A stretch of 18,514 nt of DNA from CAZXCQ01 sp964639275 (GTDB taxonomy: Bacteria > Desulfobacterota > DSM-4660 > Desulfatiglandales > Desulfatiglandaceae): positions 1 to 18,514 of the forward strand of contig CAZXCQ010000109.1 of the NCBI GenBank assembly GCA_964639275.1. Reading direction: 5' to 3'. This document shows positions 1 to 9,361 of the stretch, piece after piece. The notes under the pieces are model-generated. The model was not told the origin of the DNA. It did no database searches and worked only from the letters and a program-made list of their open reading frames with translations. Made by a program: the position numbers and the translations under genes. Positions within the stretch are counted from its first letter, which is position 1. Every line of letters begins with the position of its first letter.

Positions 1-105
1 CTCAGAGCCGAATGGCTTTCGCCGGAATGACAAAAAAGGGTAATTTCCGACTTTTTACTAAACCATCAGTTTTGAAAATGGCCAAATTGATACGGGGAAT
101 CGAAC

Positions 106-693
106 ATGAAACGGATATCCATCTTTGGGCTAATCCTCTTTTTTCTCTTTGGATGCACCCTCGCCGAGGTGAAGGTCAATGTAGTCAGCGAGCGGACCGC
201 ACTGGAAAACCAGGTGCTCGGGTCCTATAACTCCCTGAGCCAGGACATGCTGCTGGTGGCATCGGTTCGGGGGGTGGATCCCCTCGGCAAGATCGGGACG
301 CCTCCGCGACAGAGCCAGGGATACAAGGATGCCATTGAGGCCATGCAGACCCTGGCCTTTCACGCCGACGACGTGGACACCTTTAAACGTCTGGGATGGG
401 CCGGAGAGAACAACCAGGGTCTCTTGACCCCCTTCCCCATGAAAAAGGATAACCTCCCTGAAGACCTCAAAGAATTTGCCTCACGCTATCCGCAAAAGGA
501 ATTCAACGCCGTTATCGAACAGGTCAACTCTGCAAGGGGTGTGGTCATGAGGCGGGTCGTTGAGATCAATGAGGACTTTACCCCCGATGATCTCCCAAAG
601 GTCGCACTGGTCTTCGGTAAGATCAACAGGGACAACGCCCTCCCCGGTGAGAAGATTCAAAAAGAAGACGGTTCGTGGGTGGTCAAACAGTGA
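106..693 (+). CDS. DUF1318/YdbL-like outer-membrane lipoprotein
   Basis: A 195-residue lipoprotein. The signal peptide is a short basic start (MKR), a hydrophobic stretch and a lipobox LFGC with the lipidated Cys at residue 17; Thr at +2 predicts outer-membrane sorting. The C-terminal half resembles the DUF1318/YdbL family: an Arg/Val-rich helix around residues 143-155 and an ending of the type 'AxPGExIQxEDGSWVxK'. The molecular role of that family is not settled; in enterobacteria YdbL is encoded beside YdbH and YnbE, and those partners are not seen here. A GGGGA ribosome-binding site at 95-99 sits 6 nt before the ATG. The stop codon overlaps the preferred GTG start of the next gene, which suggests translational coupling with the giant CHAT lipoprotein. 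Family assignment is moderate; lipoprotein status is strong. Confidence 0.8.
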   Translation: MKRISIFGLILFFLFGCTLAEVKVNVVSERTALENQVLGSYNSLSQDMLLVASVRGVDPLGKIGTPPRQSQGYKDAIEAMQTLAFHADDVDTFKRLGWAGENNQGLLTPFPMKKDNLPEDLKEFASRYPQKEFNAVIEQVNSARGVVMRRVVEINEDFTPDDLPKVALVFGKINRDNALPGEKIQKEDGSWVVKQ

Positions 694-3600
694 CTTCCTT
701 TTCTCAGCCTGTCCGACTGGGCTATTGTCTTGTCCTTTGTGCGCTCCTGGCATGGGTGGCGGCCTGCTCAAGGTCTGGTATTCGCACCCCCCTGACCCCT
801 TCAGCCGCCCGCCTGTCCCCGGCCAAATCCGGACCAGCTTCGCCGCTCCCCTTACCGGTCAATCGTCCGGTGCAGATCACGTTTCAGCCCGACACCGTTC
901 TCTACGGGGCCGTGTCTGCGGATGGAAAACGGATGGTATCGGTATTCACGGACAGCGGCTTTTCGAGCCTCTGTCTTGGATCCCCTGATCCGGATCACCC
1001 GATCCTGCCCAGGCAGCTCTACCGTACCCCGGGCAATCTCTCCTCCCCGGCCCTGTCCCGGGACGGCAAATGGCTGGCCTTTGTGGGAACCGACTATGAT
1101 GCCAAGGGTGATATCTATCTCCTGAAGGTGGACGATCAGAAGTCCACACCCCGCAGGCTTACAGGGAGAGACACGGCAGACGGTGCCCCCTGCTTTTCCC
1201 CGGAGGGCATGACCCTCTATTTCCAGCAGATGAGACCGGGGGAGACCCGGTGGCGTCTGGTCACCCTGGGGCTTGAAAAGGGTTCTTCCCAACCCCTTCC
1301 ACTGGAGGTGGGCGGCGACGGGGCCTTCCCCGCCATATCGCCCGACGGGAAGAGATGCGCCTTTGTCTCTGTCCGCGATGACCCCGGCGGTGACATCTTT
1401 CTCACCGGTCTGGAGGACGGCAAGACCGTCGCCCTTACCCGTGGCGCTGAGAGAGACCTCTTCCCCGTGTGGTCCCGCGACGGTCAATATGTCTACTTTT
1501 GCCGTTTTCCGCTCGATACAAACCGCGATGGATCAATCACCCCCGCTGATAATGGGGTGATCTACCGGGCCCGGGTCAAGACGGGGCCTCAAACCCCACC
1601 GGCCTATCCGGTGACCTCCGCCTCTTATTCCGCGTATAACCCGATGACCACCGGCTCTCGACTCTATTTCCTCTCGACCCGGCGAGGGTCCGGGAACGTA
1701 TGGGCGCTCCCGCTTGAGGGTGAAATCCCCCGCCGAGACGATGCTCAGGCCCAGATGGAGCTTGCCCGGGGTCTCTCTTCGCTGGTGCCCCGGGACGACC
1801 ACCTGACCGTCCTCGGCTATTATAAGGTACTGGAGGCCTATTCCAATCACAAACCCTTTGGCGGAAGGGGCTGCTATGCCATAGCCAGACTCTATGAACG
1901 GATGGGATGGCCAAACCTGGCCGAAAAGACCTACCGGCTGACCAGCGAATCGTTTGGAAACACCCAGCCCGAGGCGGCGCTCTCCCGGATACGCCTCACC
2001 GGCATCAAGGCCCGTGAGGATTGGAGGAGGGCGCACGGCCTCAAAGAGCGGCACCGGATCCTTGAAGAGGCCCAAAGGCAACTGGGGGCCGTATCGGCGC
2101 GGCACCCGGATGACTCCCGCATTCAGGCCCAAAGCCGGATCCAGGAGGCCCGTCTCCCGGTGGGCCTGGGGAGGGATTCCGACTCGCTCCTGGAGGCGAT
2201 CCGGCTCCTGGACGGGGTCATAGACACCGCCTCAACCCCCCCCGATCAGGTTGCAGAGGCCATGGTCCTCCGCACAGATCTGTTGGGCCGGGTGGGGAGA
2301 CCCGAGAGCCTGATGCCGGGCTACGCAAAGGTCATCGAGAAATTCCCCGATGTGGAGGAATGGGCCAACCTCGCGGTCGAAAGGATCCTGGATCTGAGTC
2401 TAAAGGATCCTCAATCCTCCAGTCCCGAAGATCAGACCCGGTTGCTCGCCCGTATTGCCGAGGAATATCGCACGACCCTGCCCAAACTGGCCATGGGCGC
2501 ATGGAATCGCATGGGCGACATCTATTTTGCCGCGGACGAATGGACACGCGCCAAAAATGCCTACAGACAGGTCCTGGATAGATTTCCCGTCGTCCCCACC
2601 CAGACCGCCGCGGCCCGGCTGGCGCTGGCCGAGATCCTCTATCGCGAAGAGAGGTTCCGCCAGGCCCTTGATCTCTATGAAAAGGAGATGACCACCCGGC
2701 CTTACGAGGACACCCTCTATCGTCTGGCCAGGGAGGCCTATGTCAGAAAGTCCCTTGCCGCCGCCGAGTTCCTCTATCGCCTGGGGGAGGCCCCCTCTGC
2801 CCAGAAGATATTTCTGGAACTGATCCGTGAGGACCGCAACAATATCCAGGCGCACAGGGGCTATATCAAGTGTGCTGCCGCCAGAAGACAGCTCCCGGCT
2901 GTCCTGGCAGACTACCGCAAGGCCCTCGACCAGAACCCGGGGGACCCCACGTCTCTTTATTGTGTTGGGCTGTGCCTGACCTACAACGGGGAGAAAAAGA
3001 CACTCGAACAGGCCCGATCCCTGATCCAGAGGGCCATCCAGAAAGAGGGCCAGGTTGAATACTTCCACCAGACCATGGGCTACCTCCTTGAGGTGCTCGA
3101 AACGGTCCACGGAGAACCCGGCCGACTGGAAGAGGCACTCCGGTCCTACCAAAAGGCATACTTTCTCAATAATCCGGAAAATGACCCCGACAACGCTGCA
3201 CACCTCCTCCTGAATCTGGGAAACGTCAATTTTCTTCTGGGTCAATATGGAAAGGCCTTTGAGAACTACTCCAAACGGTTTGACTCGGCCGTTCCCTTTG
3301 ACAACAAGGGTACGGAGATCCAGTTCTACCGGCGTTTTGGTGCAGCGGCCTTCCAGATCAGGGAGCGTAGGCAACCCGTTGAGGCCTACTCCAGGGCCCT
3401 TGATCTCATCGAAAAAAGGATTCAACCCAGGGAGGCATCCGAGATACTGGGCAAGATAAACACCTCCCTGTTCGATCGGATCATTCATCCCATCCTATCC
3501 CCCCGGACAGGGGCGGCCATCAAGGGCCAGGATACCAAACAGGTCCATCCGGCCAGACCCGCAGCGGAGAGATTGGCCGAAACGCAGGCCGCCTTAAACC

Positions 3601-6600
3601 GCAGGTTATTTGACGTGAGTGCCGGACCCGTGGCCCCCCCGCCCGATCCTTCGTGGAAGGCCTACAAAAAGGCGATGGAAGGGGTTATCCTGGAACAGAA
3701 AAAGATAATCGACAGTCTGGACCCCCTGCTGCGCCGGGGCCGTGACGATGATCTCCAGACCGTCTCATACATGCTGGTCCGGTCCCGGGAGGCCCTCGAC
3801 TTCCCAGAGCGGTTGATCCAGCTAAAGGCAGAAATGCTCGACCGCCTGGGGCTCGCCTACCAGGAGGCCGGTGAGTGGGCCCAGGCGCGCAAGGCCTTTG
3901 AAGACGCCTATACACTAAATGATTCGCTGGGGCTCTTCCCCAACCTGGCCGGGAATCAGCGTTCCATGGCCTTTAACACCTATATGGAGGCCGGGTCTCT
4001 TTCAGGGGAAGAGAAAGAGCGGATGCTTGAAGTCGCCCTGGAGGGGTTCAGAGGGGTTATTCCACTCATCCGCAAGTATGGCGGGGCGAGCTGGGCCACG
4101 CGGTCCAAAAAGGCGAAAGACCGGCAGAAAAAGGCTGCCGTTCATCTGGCCCTGGATCTTTCACTGGATGAAAGAACCGCCTCTCAGGCCACGTATGGGT
4201 TCTCCCCGGAGCAGGAGGAGCGACTCGTCCAGGCCTTTATCTCCCGCATCCAGACTGAACTGGGTCGTCTTTCCCCGGCGAAAGAGGCGCTCGAGCAACA
4301 ACTCATCAGCTATCCCTCGGGAGGCCCCCTCCCTGACAAGGATCTCTACGGGGTCTCTCTCCTCTACCACCGGGCAGGCCAGTTGTCTTATGCCAGACAG
4401 GCGCCCCTGGAGGCGTTTAACCGTTTCCGCGAATCCGCCCTTTTGTCGCTCCGATTAAGGAATCCGGTCAGTGCGGCCATCAATGTTGCGAATATGGCCA
4501 AGGCCCTGACAGAGGTATCTCCGGAGAACCCAAAAACAGCTTCCTGTCACACGGTACTGTCGGGTCTGGACCGCCGGACGACCCGGCTCCTGGAACAATC
4601 CTCCGGTGTCCTGGACCCCCTTGTGATCCCCTCTTATCACAATGCCATGGGCTTCTTTTTTTTAGCCGCCCCCCCCAAACCCGCCACCGGTGCCCTGGAA
4701 GAGTCAGCCCGACAGATGGAGAGGGCAGAGACCGCGGGAATGCATTTTGCCCTCGGGCTCAGGGGGCTCCAGGAGACTGTGAAGACAAAAGAGCGGAAGG
4801 CACTGGGTCTTGGTGCAGCCCTCCATCTCAACATGGCCGGGGTTGCCCTTCAATGTGGGGAACCGACCACGGCCCGGAAGCACTTTGAAAGAGCCCTTGT
4901 TATGGCCCACCAGGGCCTTCTCCCCGAGTACCAGTGGCGGGCGCTCGCCGGGCTGGGCCGGCTGGACGAGGCCCTGGAGGTCCTTGAATCGGTCACCCTC
5001 CTGCGGGCAGGCTGCGGCCCCGGCGAAATCACCGGGGTGTTTTCTCCACTTGTGGCAGATCTGCTCCAAAAAGGGGAGCACGAGGAGGCCTTTAACCTGC
5101 TTGAGCGACTCTCCGAGATCGAACGCGTCCACCGGATGACCCCTCTTTTCCTGGGTCCTATCACCCCGAGGGAGCGAATGGTCATTGGCCGCGTCTACAG
5201 GCGGCTCCTCACCATCGGCGACCTCAAATCGCGACTTTCCAGGGCAAAGGGGAGAGAAAAGAACTATCTCTTTACACGCCTCGCCCAGGAGCGTCAACTC
5301 CTCTCCCGGGATGTCGGGGAAAGGCGGGAGAGACTTCCCTCCTTTGCCCGTCTCGCCAGGTCAGAGACAACCCAGGACCGGCTCCTGGTCCTCCTGGGAT
5401 TTGCCCTTGAGGCAGAGGAGCTTGCCGATGCCGCGGTGAGGGCAGAGCCCGGCATTGATGCCATGGCCTTGAGGCGGCAATACGACGACCGGGTCGAGCA
5501 GTATCTGGATGCCCTTGAAGCGGCAGGAGAAGAGATCGGCCGGGAAGATCCCCCCGGCATCATCGGAGTCCTGAGGCCGGATCCGGTTGAGGCCATTGAC
5601 GTTATGGAGTCGCTGCCAGACGGAGCCACCTGTCTTCGTCTCTTCACCCGGCCCGGTCCCAAAGGCGGATGGACGGCCTTTGAACTCACCCCTGATGAGA
5701 TTGGCATCGAGGCTGTCGATCTCACAAGACCCCTCAAGCCCCCCGGGGACGGCCCCCTTGTTGTCATATATGAGGAACCCTCGCTACTGGCCGCTGCAAC
5801 AAACAGGGCGCTGGCGCTCAATGCCAGCCATCTGGTTCGCTCGATCCGATACCGAAAGCCCTTTCGAAGGACGCTTCTGAGCATTGGAGATACAGATCCC
5901 CTCCCCGATCCGTTTGAAACCAGATCCTTGACCGCAGACACCACGGATCAGAAGATCCTGGAGACACTGGAAGGTGTCAATGGGTTGCTCCTGGACAGGC
6001 CTGTCCATCTGGCCGGTTCGGTTCCGACCCGCCCCGGAGAGACACCCTCCCGTTTCCTCGCTATCGAGCTTGATCAGGGCAGGACCTTTCCCCTGGGTCG
6101 TCTCGAGGGAAGGCTATCAAACGTCTCTCTGGCGGTGCTGCCAAGGACTTCGATAGAAGAGGCATATGATTTGGGACACCTCTTTTCGCTCTTTGGCGTC
6201 CCCACGGTATTGCTCCCGCGACATCCCCGAAATGCCCCGGCCTTTTTGGCGCCGTTCTTTAAGGCATATGCCTCGGCATCTGCCAAGGATGCCTTTCAGA
6301 CCGCAAGCCGGGCCATCCGCTCTACCAGATCCCCGGAAGGTGCCGGCAGAGGGTTGGGAGAAGGCTGGATGCTGATGGGGTACTGGGGGATGACCCCGGA
6401 GGAGGCCAGCGCATTTGCCCAAAAACAATTTGCCCGTTATGTCCAAGGCGGGGTGGAGGCCTTTAAGGGGAATAACCCCGGCCGGGCCCTCACATTATTT
6501 GAAAACGCGCTTCAGGTGGCCACCGAGAATAAGCCCCTGGGCCGATATTTACCCGGGCTTTATAAATACGCCCGTGAAAGTGCCTATGGCTCAGGCGAGA

Positions 6601-9266
6601 CCCAAAAGGCCATCCGCTATGCCAGGGAACTGGCTGCCATGATCGCAAAAAAAGAGCCCGATTCCGAGGCGCATGCAGAGGCTCTCTTAAAACTGGGGAT
6701 TGTCCTTGCCCGCGCGGAACAGTATGAAAAGGCCGTTCCCCCGTTGGAGGAGGCCGTGGAAATCCTCACCAACCTGGAGCTGAAACCCGAGCAGATATCG
6801 GCGCTGGCCGATCTGGGGGTGGTCCTTGAAAATGCCACGGAATACGATCGCGCCCTGGTCAAACTGGCATCTGCCGCCTCCTTGAGTAAGTCGTTGAACC
6901 AGAAGCAACTCCTCGCCAGACAGTCCGAGAGAATCGGCCGGATCTATGACCTCCGGCTGAGCCAGTATGCCCGGGCCAAAAAGGCCTACCAGGAGGCCTG
7001 TTCCATCTACCAGCAACTGGACGAGAAAAGACAGATGGCCCGATCCCTCCTGGATGTGGGCCGATGCGACCGCCTGATGGGAGATTTTGGCCAGGCCCAA
7101 CGCAATTATGACCGGGCCATGGAACTGGCCAAAACCGATGGCGGAGATCTCCGTCTTGAGGCAAAGGTCATTATGGAGAGGGCCAACAACGCCTGGTACC
7201 AGGCGCGGTATCAGGAGGCATTTGAACTTCAGAAAAAGGTCTTTGATCTGGCCAGCGAAAACGATTGGCCGCTGGAGAAGGTGATGGCCCTCAACACCTC
7301 GGGGCTCACCTGGTGGACCCTGGGGGATCACAAGCGGGCCCTGGGTCAGCTTGAAGATGCCCTTTCCGTTGCCCGGACACTGAGGGTGAGAGAGGACGAG
7401 GTCGCCACCACCCTCAACAACATGGGGCTGGTCTACAGGGACATGGGTCAATTTCCAGAGGCCCTGGATGCGCTGGATAACGCCCTCACCATCGACCGGA
7501 AGATAAAATCGCGCTGGGCCATTGCCTATGATCTCCGGAACAAGGCACTCACCTACTCGCAGATGGGAAGATCCCAGGAGGCGGTCCCCCTTTTTGAAGA
7601 GGCCCTGGCCACGGCAACCGGGATCGGGAACCGGATCAACGAGGCCAAGATCCTTCTGGGTTACGGGGATACCCTTGCCGTATTGGGTCAGGATCGGAAG
7701 GCAGAAGAGGCCTATAAAAAGGCGCTCGATCTCTCCCGCGCCATGGCCCTGCGAGAGACCCAGTGGCGTGCCCTTTACGGTCTGGGCCGGTTGAGCCTGA
7801 AACAGGGGAGTAAACGCGAGGCAAGGGATCTGTTGTACCAGTCGATCCAGGTGATCGAAACCATGAGGGCGGAGATCAGACTGGACCAGCTCAAGGACGG
7901 GTTTATTGCCAACAAGATGGCCGTCTATGAGACGCTGGTGTCCCTCCTGCTGGACCTGGGTGAGACCACCGAGGCATTTGATGTCTCGGAGCGCTCCCGT
8001 GCCAGAAACCTGATCGATCTGCTGGGGAACCAGCGGTTGACCCTGCGCGGGGCCATCGAACAGGGACTCTACGACCGGCAAAAGGCACTCAGGGCAAGGA
8101 TCAGTGAACAGGAATCGCTCCTGACCCAGGCCACGCAGGAGGCCGAGCGATCGGTCTATGGCAGGGCACTCGACCGTCTGCACGGTGAGTATAAAGACCT
8201 CATGTTGGAGATCCAGGCCAAAAACCCGGAACTGGCGACCCTCGTCTCGGTAAACCCGCTTCGCCTCGCGGAAATCCAGGCCATGCTGGATCCGGGCGTC
8301 GTCCTTATGTCCTTCTATCTGCTCCCCCACGAGATTTTGTGCTGGCTTATCACCGCTGATTCGGTTGAGCTCCTGCGCACCCCCTTTGACCGCGAAAAAC
8401 TGGGGAAGTTGATACTGGACTACCGTCGGTTGATCCAGAACCTGGAACCCCTTGAAACCCAGTCAAAAGAGCTCTACGCGCTACTCCTTGCCAAGACAGT
8501 GCCCAAACTGGGACAGGCCCGCGTGATCGGGATCATCCCCCACGACGCGCTCCACTATCTCTCATTTGCCACGCTCTCTGATGGTGAGAACTATCTCGGT
8601 GACCGGTATCCTCTCTTTTATCTGCCCAGTGCGAGCGTCTTCGGTTACACCCACAAGAGACGAAAGGCGCCCCAGAACGATCGGGTCCTGGCCATTGGAA
8701 ACCCGGACCTCAGAAACCCGGCCCTGGATCTCCCCTTTGCCGAACGTGAGGTGGCCACCATCGGCTGGAATTTCCCCAACATCACGTTGCTCACGGGAGA
8801 CAAGGCCACTGAGAGCTGGGTCATCCGCCACATCGATGAGTTCGGTATCATCCACCTGGCCTCTCATGGCGAGTTTGACCCCATCAATCCCCTCTTTTCC
8901 TCTGTAAAACTCGCAAGGGATGCCGACACGGATGGCAACCTCGAGGTCTCCGAGGTCTTCGGCCTGCAGATAAACGCGGATCTCGTGGTGTTGAGCGCGT
9001 GCCAGACAGGCCTCGGAAGGGTGACAAGCGGGGATGACGTCATCGGTATGAACAGGGCCTTTCTGTATGCCGGTACCCATGCCATGATGTCGAGCCTCTG
9101 GCGTGTGAGCGATGTCTCGACGGCCATGCTGGTTAAACAGTTCTACAGGAGTTACAGGGCCGCTGATAAGGCGGAAAGCCTCAGGAAGGCCATCCTCCAT
9201 GTAAAAAACCGCTACCCGCATCCGGGCTACTGGGGCGCCTTTATCCTGGTAGGTGACTATGAATAG
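690..9266 (+). CDS. Giant lipoprotein: PD40 propeller, TPR arrays, internal pseudo-CHAT and C-terminal CHAT caspase-like protease
   Basis: About 2,858 residues from GTG 690, which shares bases with the upstream TGA (GTGA); GTG 675 is an in-frame alternative that would make the signal peptide unusually long. The lipobox is VAAC with Cys26, and Ser at +2 predicts the outer membrane. Residues ~60-346 hold about six TolB-like PD40 blades ('SxDGKxxAFV' repeats) with an EF-hand-like loop at 276-287. TPR-type helices fill ~351-1520. A degenerate CHAT domain lies at ~1624-1904. A second, canonical TPR array spans ~1914-2380, then a helical linker and a CHAT domain at ~2517-2858. The catalytic motifs are HLASHG (His2726) and LSACQTG (Cys2771), 45 residues apart, as in CHAT/caspase-fold proteases. 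A second EF-hand-like loop (2744-2755) sits between them. CHAT proteases cut proteins after activation through their TPR regions; the substrate here is unknown. An export signal is unusual because studied TPR-CHAT proteases such as Csx29 are cytoplasmic. Confidence 0.92.
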   Translation: MTSFSQPVRLGYCLVLCALLAWVAACSRSGIRTPLTPSAARLSPAKSGPASPLPLPVNRPVQITFQPDTVLYGAVSADGKRMVSVFTDSGFSSLCLGSPDPDHPILPRQLYRTPGNLSSPALSRDGKWLAFVGTDYDAKGDIYLLKVDDQKSTPRRLTGRDTADGAPCFSPEGMTLYFQQMRPGETRWRLVTLGLEKGSSQPLPLEVGGDGAFPAISPDGKRCAFVSVRDDPGGDIFLTGLEDGKTVALTRGAERDLFPVWSRDGQYVYFCRFPLDTNRDGSITPADNGVIYRARVKTGPQTPPAYPVTSASYSAYNPMTTGSRLYFLSTRRGSGNVWALPLEGEIPRRDDAQAQMELARGLSSLVPRDDHLTVLGYYKVLEAYSNHKPFGGRGCYAIARLYERMGWPNLAEKTYRLTSESFGNTQPEAALSRIRLTGIKAREDWRRAHGLKERHRILEEAQRQLGAVSARHPDDSRIQAQSRIQEARLPVGLGRDSDSLLEAIRLLDGVIDTASTPPDQVAEAMVLRTDLLGRVGRPESLMPGYAKVIEKFPDVEEWANLAVERILDLSLKDPQSSSPEDQTRLLARIAEEYRTTLPKLAMGAWNRMGDIYFAADEWTRAKNAYRQVLDRFPVVPTQTAAARLALAEILYREERFRQALDLYEKEMTTRPYEDTLYRLAREAYVRKSLAAAEFLYRLGEAPSAQKIFLELIREDRNNIQAHRGYIKCAAARRQLPAVLADYRKALDQNPGDPTSLYCVGLCLTYNGEKKTLEQARSLIQRAIQKEGQVEYFHQTMGYLLEVLETVHGEPGRLEEALRSYQKAYFLNNPENDPDNAAHLLLNLGNVNFLLGQYGKAFENYSKRFDSAVPFDNKGTEIQFYRRFGAAAFQIRERRQPVEAYSRALDLIEKRIQPREASEILGKINTSLFDRIIHPILSPRTGAAIKGQDTKQVHPARPAAERLAETQAALNRRLFDVSAGPVAPPPDPSWKAYKKAMEGVILEQKKIIDSLDPLLRRGRDDDLQTVSYMLVRSREALDFPERLIQLKAEMLDRLGLAYQEAGEWAQARKAFEDAYTLNDSLGLFPNLAGNQRSMAFNTYMEAGSLSGEEKERMLEVALEGFRGVIPLIRKYGGASWATRSKKAKDRQKKAAVHLALDLSLDERTASQATYGFSPEQEERLVQAFISRIQTELGRLSPAKEALEQQLISYPSGGPLPDKDLYGVSLLYHRAGQLSYARQAPLEAFNRFRESALLSLRLRNPVSAAINVANMAKALTEVSPENPKTASCHTVLSGLDRRTTRLLEQSSGVLDPLVIPSYHNAMGFFFLAAPPKPATGALEESARQMERAETAGMHFALGLRGLQETVKTKERKALGLGAALHLNMAGVALQCGEPTTARKHFERALVMAHQGLLPEYQWRALAGLGRLDEALEVLESVTLLRAGCGPGEITGVFSPLVADLLQKGEHEEAFNLLERLSEIERVHRMTPLFLGPITPRERMVIGRVYRRLLTIGDLKSRLSRAKGREKNYLFTRLAQERQLLSRDVGERRERLPSFARLARSETTQDRLLVLLGFALEAEELADAAVRAEPGIDAMALRRQYDDRVEQYLDALEAAGEEIGREDPPGIIGVLRPDPVEAIDVMESLPDGATCLRLFTRPGPKGGWTAFELTPDEIGIEAVDLTRPLKPPGDGPLVVIYEEPSLLAAATNRALALNASHLVRSIRYRKPFRRTLLSIGDTDPLPDPFETRSLTADTTDQKILETLEGVNGLLLDRPVHLAGSVPTRPGETPSRFLAIELDQGRTFPLGRLEGRLSNVSLAVLPRTSIEEAYDLGHLFSLFGVPTVLLPRHPRNAPAFLAPFFKAYASASAKDAFQTASRAIRSTRSPEGAGRGLGEGWMLMGYWGMTPEEASAFAQKQFARYVQGGVEAFKGNNPGRALTLFENALQVATENKPLGRYLPGLYKYARESAYGSGETQKAIRYARELAAMIAKKEPDSEAHAEALLKLGIVLARAEQYEKAVPPLEEAVEILTNLELKPEQISALADLGVVLENATEYDRALVKLASAASLSKSLNQKQLLARQSERIGRIYDLRLSQYARAKKAYQEACSIYQQLDEKRQMARSLLDVGRCDRLMGDFGQAQRNYDRAMELAKTDGGDLRLEAKVIMERANNAWYQARYQEAFELQKKVFDLASENDWPLEKVMALNTSGLTWWTLGDHKRALGQLEDALSVARTLRVREDEVATTLNNMGLVYRDMGQFPEALDALDNALTIDRKIKSRWAIAYDLRNKALTYSQMGRSQEAVPLFEEALATATGIGNRINEAKILLGYGDTLAVLGQDRKAEEAYKKALDLSRAMALRETQWRALYGLGRLSLKQGSKREARDLLYQSIQVIETMRAEIRLDQLKDGFIANKMAVYETLVSLLLDLGETTEAFDVSERSRARNLIDLLGNQRLTLRGAIEQGLYDRQKALRARISEQESLLTQATQEAERSVYGRALDRLHGEYKDLMLEIQAKNPELATLVSVNPLRLAEIQAMLDPGVVLMSFYLLPHEILCWLITADSVELLRTPFDREKLGKLILDYRRLIQNLEPLETQSKELYALLLAKTVPKLGQARVIGIIPHDALHYLSFATLSDGENYLGDRYPLFYLPSASVFGYTHKRRKAPQNDRVLAIGNPDLRNPALDLPFAEREVATIGWNFPNITLLTGDKATESWVIRHIDEFGIIHLASHGEFDPINPLFSSVKLARDADTDGNLEVSEVFGLQINADLVVLSACQTGLGRVTSGDDVIGMNRAFLYAGTHAMMSSLWRVSDVSTAMLVKQFYRSYRAADKAESLRKAILHVKNRYPHPGYWGAFILVGDYE
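5560..6405 (+). other. Internal degenerate CHAT (pseudo-CHAT) domain within the giant lipoprotein
   Basis: Residues ~1624-1904 of the giant protein align by eye with its own C-terminal CHAT domain. Corresponding pieces are: 'NVSLAVLPRTS' against 'NADLVVLSACQTG'; 'RPVHLAGS' against 'GIIHLASHG'; 'FLAIELDQG..PLGRLEGRLS' against 'SSVKLARDA..LEVSEVFGLQ'; and the closing 'GEGWMLMGYWG' against 'GYWGAFILVGDYE'. The catalytic His position is Ser1777 and the catalytic Cys position is Thr1820; their spacing of 43 is close to the 45 of the active copy. The segment before it ('EEAFNLLERLSEIERVHRM') also matches the linker before the active CHAT ('TEAFDVSERSRARNLIDLL'). This indicates duplication of a whole TPR-linker-CHAT unit followed by loss of catalysis in the first copy. 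Confidence 0.75.
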
Positions 9267-9361
9267 GATTGATACCCGGAGAGAAAAGTGGTAGGATTGT
9301 ATGGAACATCTAAGGAGGAGAGGAAAGGCCCTGAACTCCCTAGGAAGCGAGGTATATGCTC

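Noticed and set aside
1..50. Partial dispersed repeat (CTTTCGCCGGAATGAC-type) at the window edge
   Set aside because: It resembles repeats often seen in deltaproteobacterial intergenic regions, but only one end is visible and no copy elsewhere in the window confirms it.
4651..4680. T8 and C8 homopolymers in the giant gene as a phase-variation or frameshift site
   Set aside because: The frame continues intact on both sides and nothing suggests programmed slippage.
6687..8330. Long antisense open frame on the minus strand (547 codons)
   Set aside because: It is a shadow of the high-GC giant gene; the composition is low-complexity Gly/Leu/Gln and there is no ribosome-binding site or family.
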